Below, piece after piece: positions 32,001 to 41,900 of a DNA stretch of 64,000 bases. The position numbers and the translations under genes were made by a program. The stretch is taken from NCBI GenBank assembly GCA_947561585.1, contig CANNZV010002350.1:1-64000 (forward strand), written 5' to 3'. How positions within the stretch are numbered: the stretch's first letter is position 1; each line of letters opens with the position of its first letter. This DNA comes from Caprella mutica. Taxonomy: Eukaryota > Arthropoda > Malacostraca > Amphipoda > Caprellidae. The notes beneath the pieces were generated by a model. It searched no databases. It was not told where the DNA came from and was given only the letters and a program-made list of their open reading frames with translations.

Positions 32001-33717
32001 AGCTGCTGTTATCCGAACCTAATTGTAGCGAAAAAAGTACATCCACAATATTTCAATATACGGTTGAACTCATCTTTAGTGAATGTACCTATAGTCCTGA
32101 GTAGGATAATCACCCAGTATGCTGAACAAATTTTCTTTAGTCTGACATGAATATCATTAGTTTTAAAAAACTAATTGCCATTTTATGGCAGACTAAAGAA
32201 AATTTGTTCACTATACGGAGTAATTCTCTCACTCAGAATTCTACTTTCACTATATAGGAGCTCTACTGTACTGAATATTTTAAGAATAGAACAATTTTCA
32301 CTGAGCGAAGTTGTAAAGAAATTNNNNNNNNNNNNNNNNNNNNNNNNGTAAAGAAATTGTATTCAAGAATTAATGATTTAATAATGCGAGAACGTGAAAT
32401 ATTGTCCTGATAGAAAATAAATCAGCAAAGTATATCATTCTCTTTCTAACCTAACTTTTCAATGCTTAAACATAAAGTAAGTAATCGAATGAGGTAAAAT
32501 CTGAGCTGCATGTACCAATATTAAAAAATCATTTCAGGTTGCAAGGAATGCTTCATGAGTCAAATCATCTCAATCACATTCACAGTTTTTGTCATGTGGG
32601 TTTCTTTCCTCATCCTGTGTGGAGTCCTCTACATCATGTTTGGACAAACGATTAAGTAAGTAAATTGAGACATTTACTGTCTTATCAGTGATTACAGAAT
32701 CATTTTTTTGTAATCAGAAGCTAGAGGTAAGAAAATAGAAATACAATTTGACATTAATATATATTTTTTTATATATTAGTTTCCTATATAGACGAGATTT
32801 ACTTTTATTTAATAATTACATACTTGTACTTCTCTTTCTAAGTAAATTAAGGTTTGTATCGCATCACACTATTGATGTGGTTTTCTACATAAAATAATAT
32901 TTGATGTGATTTCTTCTTAAATATGCATTTTTGTATTCAAAGATTATTGATATTTGATTGGTGATTTAATGGACCTTAATTGATTTTTTCAGGGATATGT
33001 ATCAGAGACGTAACACCTCCAACCAAGATTCCTCCTCCAGATGTAGGTATCTGTGCCCCTTAAGCTGCCTTCCTCCTCCAAAATATGAAGACGTAGAACC
33101 CGACCCTCCTACATATTCAGAAGCTATGGTCAGTGATAAAGATACAGCTTGTACATACATTGGCGGATGATGATGTCAACATCCAACTTTAAACTGTTAG
33201 GTATTTCTTATTCTTGAAAACAGTCTTACAAATGGTGATGACAACCAGAACTCCCTAATGAACTAAAACCCCGTATATATTGTTCGGGTGGCCCAACTGA
33301 TTCTCATAGGCCTCTACTAACCACAAGAATTCTAAGTCTTTATCTGACTATCATAAAACACATCAATAAATCTGTTATTAATCCTTGAGAAAGGTACCTA
33401 AACTAATTACTTCACGACTTATTTCAAAATTGTGATTTTCTGATATATATTTTAGCTAATGCCGAATGTTACAGCGACCCATTTCTTGAAATAAATAGAC
33501 TAAAATATAATTTAATGATTCATATTTTGAGGAAATTAATTCAACTGTAGAGCTAAAACATCTTTATTGGTATAATTGTCAAAGATCAGGATGTTAATGA
33601 CTTCAATTTTTCTTACAGGGAGTAGAGGAGGAAGCCAAAGACCCAAAAAAGATAATTGAAGTAGAGGAGGAACCCAGAGTCCTTAAAAAGACTGAAGTCT
33701 TCGTGGTTCATATGTAG
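29100..33717 (+). CDS. Small EB-module single-pass membrane protein with PPxY tail
   Basis: Exons joining in frame are 29100-29127 (tentative start, upstream stop in frame), 31884-31994, 32538-32655, 32993-33128 and 33619-33717. If the last intron is retained, translation ends at 33170 with a different tail. Exon 2 encodes an EB-type cysteine module: SSCLVTLQC, then LVCIGGECVCKEG. Exon 3 encodes a 25-residue hydrophobic helix (ITFTVFVMWVSFLILCGVLY). The cytoplasmic tail has PPPKYEDV and PPTYSEAM; PPxY motifs are classic ligands of WW domains such as those of Nedd4-type ligases. The last exon adds an acidic, repeat-like tail (VEEEAKDPKK, VEEEPRVLKK). No signal peptide is seen, so the true first exon may be missing. 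Intron 1 is filled with transposons. It converges with the phosphatase gene starting at 35569. Confidence 0.7.
29235..30897. mobile_element. TTAA-type MITE family P, old copy split by a fold-back element
   Basis: 29235-29518 and 30582-30897 align in order with the intact copy at 30985-31575: GTGCACTCTTTGTTTTCATT on the left, and TACCTAGTTGACATTCAAAA then GAAGAGGAACTTTAA on the right. The middle is the insertion at 29519-30581. Confidence 0.7.
29519..30581. mobile_element. 1.06-kb fold-back element with ~420-bp arms
   Basis: The left arm from GACCACCAAAGTGAAGTGAT (29519 to about 29945) is mirrored on the right (about 30160-30581) with few mismatches. Matching blocks include ACGTCAATTAAGAGACAAAT and AACATAGGAATATTTCGCC. 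TA flanks both ends. No coding capacity is seen. It sits inside MITE P and inside intron 1 of the EB gene. Confidence 0.9.
30985..31575. mobile_element. TTAA-type MITE family P, intact copy (591 bp)
   Basis: AGGTCCTCTCCAGGCTCCGG at the left and GCTTGGAGGGGACCT at the right are inverted over 12-14 bp. Both sides carry TTAA (30981-30984 and 31576-31579), as for piggyBac-type insertion. Subterminal TGTACACTCTTTGTTTTGAT is mirrored near the right end. Confidence 0.85.
31705..31870. repeat. Dispersed repeat X, copy 2
   Basis: Shares TGCCAACGCCATCTNGCG and CTAATTTCTCAGTGGTTTC with 23800-23955. It ends just before the EB exon acceptor. Confidence 0.5.
32117..32216. mobile_element. 100-bp hairpin MITE in EB gene intron 2
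   Basis: Arms GTATGCTGAACAAATTTTCT and the complement of GTATAGTGAACAAATTTTCT pair over about 30 bp around a short AT-rich loop. Confidence 0.65.
32324..32347. other. 24-N assembly gap
   Basis: A run of N within intron 2 of the EB gene. The 11 bases before it (GTAAAGAAATT) are identical to the 11 after it. Confidence 0.99.
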
Positions 33718-33893
33718 AATTAACAATAGCTAATATGAGGAGCAATGCACAATATATTAATATACTTCTCAATGAAATGACAACGTGGAATGATAAACAT
33801 GTTATATTAAAAAAAAATTGGAGTAACATGCTTTTGTAAGAGATTATGATATTATTGGGTAATCTATTTGAATCTTTTTATACTACTGTTAAA

Positions 33894-33899
33894 AATAAA
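33894..33899 (+). promoter_or_regulatory. Possible polyadenylation signal of the EB gene
   Basis: AATAAA lies 177 nt past the stop at 33717 and about 120 nt before the end of the convergent phosphatase CDS. Confidence 0.4.
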
Positions 33900-34018
33900 A
33901 ACTATGTAAAAAAAGTAGAAAAGTACATTATGTATTGGACGGCAGTTTGGAAAACATTTGTTGTAATTAGGGAATGATATCTACGTATGCTACTTTATCA
34001 AACAGGCTACGCTTCAAG

Positions 34019-35569
34019 TTACTTTTTGAAGGTGATTGAATCCCAATATTGTTTGACAGCAAATTCCTGGTCTTGTGTTTCGATGCTGTATGGTCTATAC
34101 TGTCTTACGAAACCAATGGCAGCCTGCGGAATGTGAGCATGGAAACGCACCATGAAGCACGCCAGCATGGTGCCTGTCCGACCGAGTCCCATGCGACAAA
34201 ACACGTGGACTGCCTGAAAGAATTCCGTAATTTAGATGTTAAGTGATAGATAGAATTAATGAAATAGTTTTACAATATGTTTTATTAGAATATTATTGAA
34301 ACCAATATATGTACTTGGGTAACATTACGGGTCATTGATGATTAAATAATTGCAATTCAAATACTGATTTTAATTATCAACATCCTGTTCTTGAGTTTAA
34401 AACGCGAATATTTTCTCTCTATTTCATGCATTCAAATTTAACTAGTATGTGAATATATCTTTTATACAATTTCCATTTTGCACAACCCTAGAGCTACAGC
34501 AATAACAAATTGAACAGATCAGGAATTTTCAAAATCAGATCACATGAATTTTAGATCATTTAGTAAAAAATAGGTTATTTGTTATTAAAATAGATATTGA
34601 TTTAGAGCCTAACTCCTAACAAACAAATTATACGTCACCTTATTTTCCTCTTTTGCTTTCTCACAAATTCCAATAAACTGATTGATTTGGTCGATAGATG
34701 GAGCTTCAAATTCTGTGACATCTATAGAGTGCAAAGTTAGGCCATCTGGTGGTGAGTCCGGTAAGTATTCTGTAGCAAGGCAAACGGAGTGACTTACCCC
34801 TATTTTTCTGGAACAAAAACAAAAACACTGATTGAACTGATTAGATGATGATTTCAGCTTGATAAGGATATTGAATTCTGTTTCGAATGAACTTGTTCTC
34901 GGAAAAGGTTTAAGGACACACTACTGAAGGACTTTCCATCATCAAGATGGTGTGGGTGATTGATATAGGATCACGTTAGCGTATAACCGCACAATATCCT
35001 CAATCATGAGGTCCATAGGTAGACGACGAGTTGTTGGAACCACGACCGATCAATCCAAGGGAGTCTGCGATGTTCCAACAGCAATTGACTTATGTTATTT
35101 GAAAAGGGAATGGCTGAAGAATTCTTTAAAAGAGAGTTTAAGAGGGTTGGGTCCCCCCTTTTAGGTTTAGTGAACTCAATATCTCATTCGTAGTTCCCGA
35201 ATGAATTTTCTCTTCTGTAAAGGTTTTAATCTTCTTGATTTTATAAAAAAAAGCTAAAAATTGGAAGAGTCAGCTTAATGTCATAACATGTTTCAACTTG
35301 TCAGAACGTGTTTCAACTTGTAACATGCCTGAATTTGTTTTGAACCAAGTTTGAACACGTTTAAACCAAATATAAACACGTTAAAAACAAGTTTGATTTG
35401 GAGCTTGTGTAAGCCAATTTGAACACGTTCAATAAAAGTGGAGAAATAGGTAGTTAATTGAATATTTTCTTCACCTTAAATATGCCAAGTCTCTTTGGTT
35501 TGGATGAGCTGATGCACAAAGTACATTAGGTACAAGCCACGAGAAATTGTAAGGCTCTTCTGATGTCAT
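34019..35569 (-). CDS. DUSP23-like: DUSP23 (VHZ)-like dual-specificity phosphatase
   Basis: Three minus-strand exons join in frame: 35569-35475, 34807-34639 and 34213-34019, giving 152 aa, close to the 150 aa of human DUSP23. Exon 1 has NFSWLVPNVL, matching the family's N-terminal NFSW.LPG signature. Exon 2 has GLTLHSIDVTEFEAPSIDQ. Exon 3 has the catalytic loop AVHVFCRMGLGRTGTMLACF and RPYSIETQDQEFAV. The CX5R core (C-RMGLG-R) is intact. The residue before the Cys, normally His, is Phe, with a His two residues earlier. The position I recall as Asp in human (PDF) is Glu here (TEF). The protein should act on phosphotyrosine or phosphoserine/threonine in the cytosol if active. Two CRE-type octamers lie 204 and 367 bp upstream of the ATG. 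Intron 1 holds a degenerate minisatellite. Identity is confident; activity is uncertain. Confidence 0.9.
35280..35430. repeat. Degenerate ~20-bp minisatellite in phosphatase intron 1
   Basis: Repeated variants of GTTTGAACACGTTTAAACC, including palindromic TTGAACACGTTCAA. The motif resembles the TTCAAAnATGCTCAnnCACG satellite at 39443-40248. Confidence 0.6.
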
Positions 35570-35772
35570 TGTAATTATTAACTAAATAGCTTATTTATTC
35601 AGATAGATAAATTTATGCTGCAAATCACTAATAAACAACTAATGCGCACGAACTCTACCTTTCAACTAATTGGGTTATTGCATCACTGAGTATTTATAGG
35701 TACCGGCCCTTCAGTGAAATGAACTTGACATAGAATAGATAAAGTAGAGACAATCGGGGTGTTTTGTGTACG

Positions 35773-35780
35773 TGACGTCA
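35773..35780. promoter_or_regulatory. CRE-type palindrome upstream of the phosphatase gene
   Basis: Perfect TGACGTCA, the CREB/ATF site, 204 bp upstream of the phosphatase ATG. Function is inferred from position only. Confidence 0.4.
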
Positions 35781-35935
35781 TCACATCAACTCTCTGAAAT
35801 CAAAGATAATGTAATTAAAATGTGTAAAATAATTTCAATTGTTTACTTATTGCTATTATATGAAAACAGTAATATATGTATTCAGCTCTTCAAACTGCTA
35901 AACCGCTATTTTTCAATTTAAATGTGTTGCTTTGG

Positions 35936-35943
35936 TGACGTCA
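35936..35943. promoter_or_regulatory. Second CRE-type palindrome
   Basis: Perfect TGACGTCA about 160 bp further upstream than the first. Confidence 0.4.
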
Positions 35944-36482
35944 TGATAAAAATTCACTCGTTTGTCACTACTGATTAATTGCGAAGTTTACATCATTCTT
36001 GTTCACAAATTTTGTGTAATCAGATAAGCGCACAGGAATTTTAAGAAATGTGTAATGAAATAGGTATTGGAAAAATAATATTCAAATGATTCATATTTCC
36101 TGTGTCTGATATAACGTTAGTCATTTATACGCATAAGTTTTCTTATCAAAATACTGAAAATAGAGGTGAATCAAGTACCTAGCATGCGATATGTCATAAT
36201 AATAATAGTATGTATCTGGAATCATAATAGATTTAACATTTATAGAAAAAAATGGTAAATACTATCAATAAAAAAATTGGTACAAATTATATTTAATATT
36301 TAAAATATTTTTATATTTCTGAAGCCTATACAGTACGAGTAAAAAAAAGCGGGTACGAAATTAAAATCGTCATAAATTTAACAAGAACAACCGTATCTTC
36401 GTGTGATTTATTTGATTAATGCAAATTTTTGTCAGCTATAACTACATTTTTCATTTATTTTCATATTCCGAATAGTTTTTAT

Positions 36483-36945
36483 ACAGGGTGATCTTAAGTA
36501 ATCACTCTTGCTGGAAGAGTAATCAGTAATCACTCTTGAAATACTCTTGCTGGAGATATGAAATTGTAAAAAGGTATCAAAATAGATTTTTTTACCCAGT
36601 ACCTATAATTTTTTAGTTATAATAAAGAAACAATCGCATATTATGAAGATCTAAGTAAAACATTCTTTACCAAAAATATTCACTATCCCCCATTTTTTCA
36701 ATATTGTATTACTTCTGCTCCCGTTTTCTGACTGCTTTCATTAATCTTTTTTTTTTTTTTTTTATCACATCAGGATTAGCTATCAAGAAATCCACATTAT
36801 GCGTTATTCGTTCTTTTAATTGATTCAGATTAGCAGGCGAGGAGGTGTATATCATTTTACAAATAACTCTGCAAGAAAAAAAATCGCAAGCAATGAAATC
36901 TAGGCTCCTTGTGGGCCATTCAATGGGCTCTGGGAAAATCTGGTC
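36483..36945 (-). pseudogene. Mariner-type transposon relic with transposase end
   Basis: The complement of 36770-36945 reads PIEWPTRSLDFIACDFFS, then NLNQLKERITHNV. This is the WP.RSPDL..DFFLWG...NL.QLKERI pattern of arthropod Tc1/mariner transposases. The ACAGGGTGATC at 36483 is the likely transposon end. The other end is missing. Confidence 0.75.
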
Positions 36946-37291
36946 TATGAAAACTCGGTCTCAGAAAATTCGGTCTTATATTATAATGATTATATTTGAG
37001 AACTGTAATAGAAAAAGTTGAAATTATGGATACTGAAATGTGTAGTGTATATATTAAAAGCGGAAAACATCATTAACCGTTGTGAAATGATACGTAATAT
37101 TAGTAATTTTGACATGTTTTGATATTTGTTTAACATGGGATTTGAGCGGAAAATTTGGTCTCGGAATATTCGGTCTCAGGTATAAATAAAACTTATGAAT
37201 TAGATGTATCCGAGCGTGCCGCCCCTCCGAAATCTGCTGCAGGTCATTAAACAATTATGAATTGTGCAGTACAACAAACTAGCGGTATAAT
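36946..37291. repeat. Mosaic of repeat fragments
   Basis: Contains a short motif repeated about four times (AAAATTCGGTCTNNG type, 36940-37180). It also contains a fragment of family C around 37226-37291 (TTGTGCAGTACAACAAACTAGCGG, split here as TTGTGCAGTACAAC and AAACTAGCGG), fused to MITE P at about 37292. Confidence 0.5.
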
Positions 37292-37543
37292 AAATAGATT
37301 TATTATACCTAATACCTAGTTGACAATCAAAACAAATGGTGTACACTGTACATTCTTTTTCTTCAGACTGAAAATTAGAAAGTCGGAAGTAAAATAGGTA
37401 TTTTAGAGTTTTGATTATAAAAGTCTTTAAAAGCATATAAAATTAAAACTATCCTATCAAATTTGATGGGGATTGCAGAAAAATGATAAGAAACATTAGC
37501 CTCATTGATTAAAGCAATAAAAAAATATGCTCGGAGGGGACCT
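37292..37543. mobile_element. TTAA-type MITE family P, right-half copy
   Basis: Aligns with the right half of 30985-31575: CTAGTTGACAATCAAAAC, then CTCGGAGGGGACCT followed by TTAA. The left half is absent and replaced by a family C fragment. Confidence 0.75.
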
Positions 37544-37841
37544 TTAAAATTATGATGATTTTAATTTCAAAACCCGCTTTTTTTTTACTCACACTGTATA
37601 TACGAAAAAGAAATTCTTCCATGCAAAAAATTTCAGCAAAGCGAATAAAATCATATAGAGAACTAATAAAAGTAATTGTAGAAATGCAGAATTGTTTCCA
37701 TTACAAATTCATGGACACACACCATACCAATGAACATACCTACCTAGGTATATTGAGCACTCACCGTGTAACCATAGATACTATACCTATTGAAGTGTAA
37801 ATAAAAAGCACTAGAACTTAGTTAGACGGTGAACTGAAGTG

Positions 37842-37990
37842 AGGTAAGTTATGAGTTATTGGACGGTTCCACAGTTTCTATTTTTCAAGAAAAAACTATA
37901 TAATTTTATTTAACTTTAATTTTAATAATTATATTATTTTTATTTGTACGATCGAAAATGTGGAACCGTCCGATAACTCGGAACTTACAC
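37842..37990. mobile_element. MITE family D, copy 2
   Basis: Ends AGGTAAGTTATGAGTTATTG and the complement of GTGTAAGTTCCGAGTTATCG; inner ACGGTTCCACA is mirrored by TGTGGAACCGT. Confidence 0.7.
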
Positions 37991-38104
37991 TAACTACATC
38001 AAGTGTTGTGTCCTAATTAATTTTTTCAATACAATGTACATAGAAATATATTATTTAAGTCATAGATATCAGAATTTTCTACTTTTCACTAGTAATTCAG
38101 TATA

Positions 38105-38259
38105 GGGTAAGTTCCGATTTATCAGTCAGTACTACATCTTCGGACATATAAGAAAAAACAATATAAACATTATTGTTATTATAATAACAATTATTATATT
38201 GTTTTTTTTTTCTTATATGCACGAAGATTTAGTACTGACCGATAATTCGTAACTTATCC
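38105..38259. mobile_element. MITE family D, copy 3
   Basis: Ends GGGTAAGTTCCGATTTATCA and the complement of GGATAAGTTACGAATTATCG; TA flanks both sides. Confidence 0.75.
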
Positions 38260-38380
38260 TATTACCGTTTAAATGAATATCGATATTTGACAGTTAGAAG
38301 TATTATTATAGATTGGAAATCATCTTTCATAAACTATAGTTTCGTCCATCATATAATTAAATAATTTGAATTAATTAATA

Positions 38381-38539
38381 GGGTAAGTTTCGAGTTATCG
38401 TACGTTCCATATTCTCGATCTTATAAGAAAGGCATTGTAATTATTATTATTTAACTCGTTACAAATTAGAATAACGAATTAAATAATTTTTTTTTATATT
38501 ATCAAAATATGGAAGCGTACAATAACTCGGAATTCACCC
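38381..38539. mobile_element. MITE family D, copy 4
   Basis: Ends GGGTAAGTTTCGAGTTATCG and the complement of GGGTGAATTCCGAGTTATTG; TA flanks both sides. It is the third copy within 700 bp. Confidence 0.75.
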
Positions 38540-38963
38540 TAAATCTAGACCGAAATTTTAAGTATTTGTTTGAATATGTTATTACAATCTACATAAATAC
38601 AATTTTATGTAAAAATATATATGTTTTATCTAAGAACATGTTTCTTTAATTAATGGTATTTTGTTTTACATTATTTGTTGCTATTTATAATTGTTGCTTT
38701 TTAATAATTATATATATAGTTCTCTATATTACATTATAGCATAAAATAAATTCGATACATTTGCTTGTGAAAAATTTAAATGATTATTTTTAAAGTATTA
38801 ATATACAACTAAAATATTCGAATAATGTCAATATCATTATGTATAACTTTGATTTGTTATTCTCCCCAAATTCTATTAATTTAATTAATGATATTTGTAT
38901 TACTACTCTAACTGTATTTTAAGCGAGAAATAGTACTATTCTTCACTGCCCGTTGAATTTTGC

Positions 38964-41900
38964 ATGGGTTGTTCGCCAAGCAGAAGTGATAATATTAAGG
39001 AAGATAATGAAAGTATAGGTACAGGAGACAATATAGAAAAGGCACCTATTAACATTTCAGTTGGTAAGAGTGAAAAAAGTGACCAGGAAATTGAATCTGA
39101 CGGTAAAGGTAACATCAAGCATATTGATCCGTATGATAATTTATTGTATAAAACTGATGTGGAAGAAAGTTTAAATAAGTTAAATAACGAGGGTGAAGAA
39201 CGGAAGGAATCGTCAGGAGATTCTACAGAGCCTGCGATGGCACCTCCTAAGCAATTGCCTAGGTAAGGATAAGAATAAGTATTAGGATATCTATTGAAGA
39301 AGAATATAAGAAAATAAAATTAGAAAAGCCGTTATATAATTTCTATGAAAATATTTTCCGTAAGTTTTCGGTAGGTAACTAACTATGTCTAACCAAGCTA
39401 GGTAACTAATTATTAACTATGCAGTATGCAAAGGCTTATTGTAAACATGCTCATACACGTTCAAATATACTCATACACGTTCAAACATACTCAGACCAGT
39501 TCAAACATGCTCAGGCACGTTCAAAAATGCTCAGGCACATTCAAACATCCTCATGCACGTTCAAACATGCTCAGACAGGTTCAAATATGCTTAGACACGT
39601 TCAAATATGCTTAGACACGTTCAAACATCCTCATGCACGTTCAAATATGCTCAGGCACATTCAAACACTCTCATGCATGTTCAAACATCCTCAGGCACGT
39701 TCAAATATACTCAGACACGTTCAAATATGCTCAGACACGTTCAAATATGCTCAGTCACGTTCAAATATGCTCAGACAGGTTCAAATATGCTCAGACAGGT
39801 TCAAAGATGCTCAGACACGTTCAAATATGCTCAGACAGGTTCAAATATGCTCAGAAACGTTCAAATATACTCAGACACGTTCAAATATACTCAGACACGT
39901 CCAAATATGCTCAGACAGGTTTAAATATGCTCAGACACGTTCAAATATACTCAGACACGTTCAAATATGCTCAGACAGGTTCAAATATGCTCAGACACGT
40001 TCAAATATACTCAGACACGTTCAAATATGCTCAGACAGGTTCAAATATGCTCAGACACGTTCAAATATACTAAGACACGTTCAAATATGCTCAGACAGGT
40101 TCAAATATGCTCAGACACGTTCAAATATACTCAAACACGTTCAAATATGCTCAGACAGGTTCAAATATGCTCAGACACGTTCAAATATACTAAGACACGT
40201 TCAAATATACTCAGACACGTTCAAACATCCTCAAGCACGTACAAATATCATTCGTTCTGAATTATATCTTCTTTGCAGACTTGACACACCTCCATCTCAT
40301 GAAATATTGAAGAAAAACTCTCCGACTGATTTACGTGGAGCAAGATATGCAAAATTACCTAGCAGCGGTGAAAAGTGAGTTGTGCGATATCAGCTATAAT
40401 GATGGTATTATTATTACTATAGCAAACTGCGGAAGGTTTATTCATTGTCATATTGATAGGGGACTTCTCAATAGTCTGACGCCCCATTAGTCCGACGCCC
40501 CAATAGATCGACGCACCAATAGTCCGACGCCCCATTAGTCCAACGCCCCAATAGTCTGACGCCCCAATTGTCCGACAGTTCCATATTTCTGTGTTATTTT
40601 TATTTTTTGATTAAAATAAGAAATATGATTAAATAGGTATACTCAATTAATATTAATAACTAATCTATATAATAAATTAATTTTTCATTTCTTTCATTTT
40701 CAAAATTATATATTACTCTTTTATTTTACTTTATTTCTAATAGTAATTTATGATGCAATCCATCACTTTATTTCATCATTTAATGTAGTTTGTTGTATCC
40801 GCTAGTTTGTTGTACTACACATTTCATAATTGTTTAATGACCTGGCAGGGGGGTTCGGGGGCGGCACGCCCCCCTATATACATATATTTTATGTTAAATC
40901 AGTGATAAACTACAAAGGTATCGGACTAATGGAGCGTCACACTAATGAAGCGTCGGACTAATGGGGCGTCAGACTAATGGAGCGTCAGACTAATAAGGCG
41001 CCGTACTAATGAATAGTAACCATATTGATATTCGGAACCATTTGGTAAGATTTTGGTAGCGAATGGGTCAAAGTCATAAACAACTCAAATATTATGGGAT
41101 GGTCAAGGTCATTTATAAGCGACGGCGAAGGTATGCACTCAGCACTCTAAGAGTGTCCGTCATCTAGTTATTACTGTTTAGTTACTACTGTTTACAATAT
41201 TCCAATAGCTTGTGAGTCGAGTAAAACCACATCTGCATAATAGTAAAGAACTCTTCTTGTATGTAAACTTTATATACACTAGTGTATTCTCCCGTTAAAA
41301 ATAACGGATTTTCAATAGTAATTTATTACCCGTTGTTATGTTACTTTTATTGAATTGAAATCAATTACAATTTATTTTCCTGCATGATATGTTACTATAT
41401 TATTTTAATAGATAAAATTCATATATAGATATCGAATTATCTCAAAGAATTTTAATTTCATATCAATGTATTCCCGTGTGTATCATAGTTACATTCTTCA
41501 TGTTTAATACCCGTCGTGTAAAAGCGGACACCAAATAAATAAATAAATAAACACACTAAGGAAATTATTAGTATAGAATAGATTGTCGACTTTAGCAACA
41601 AATTTTATCCAGCCTCCGTGATATCTCTCTCTATTTTTATAGAAAATCTTTTATAGGTCGTTATAACTTTTTTTTACCTTGTATTTCACAAAAATAATAT
41701 AAATTAAAAGATATTTAACAGAATTTTATTTTAACCAGACATAGAATCCAGAAACCAACATCAGCAGAAGAAAGATTGCGCAAAGAACTTGTTGATTTGG
41801 ATAGTACTAGTGTGAGTACCTATTAAGTATATACTATTTAATGGATAAGAAAGGTAAGTCTTTTTTGAAGAAATAAGATTATTTGTGTTTATTTTTACTG

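Noticed and set aside
39443..40248. CRISPR-like array
   Set aside because: Repeats are contiguous 20-bp units with no unique spacers, in an intron of a eukaryotic gene.
39419..40378. 319-codon frame over the 20-bp satellite and exon 2
   Set aside because: Open only because the 20-bp unit has no stop; the exon 40279-40374 is real, but the satellite part is intronic.
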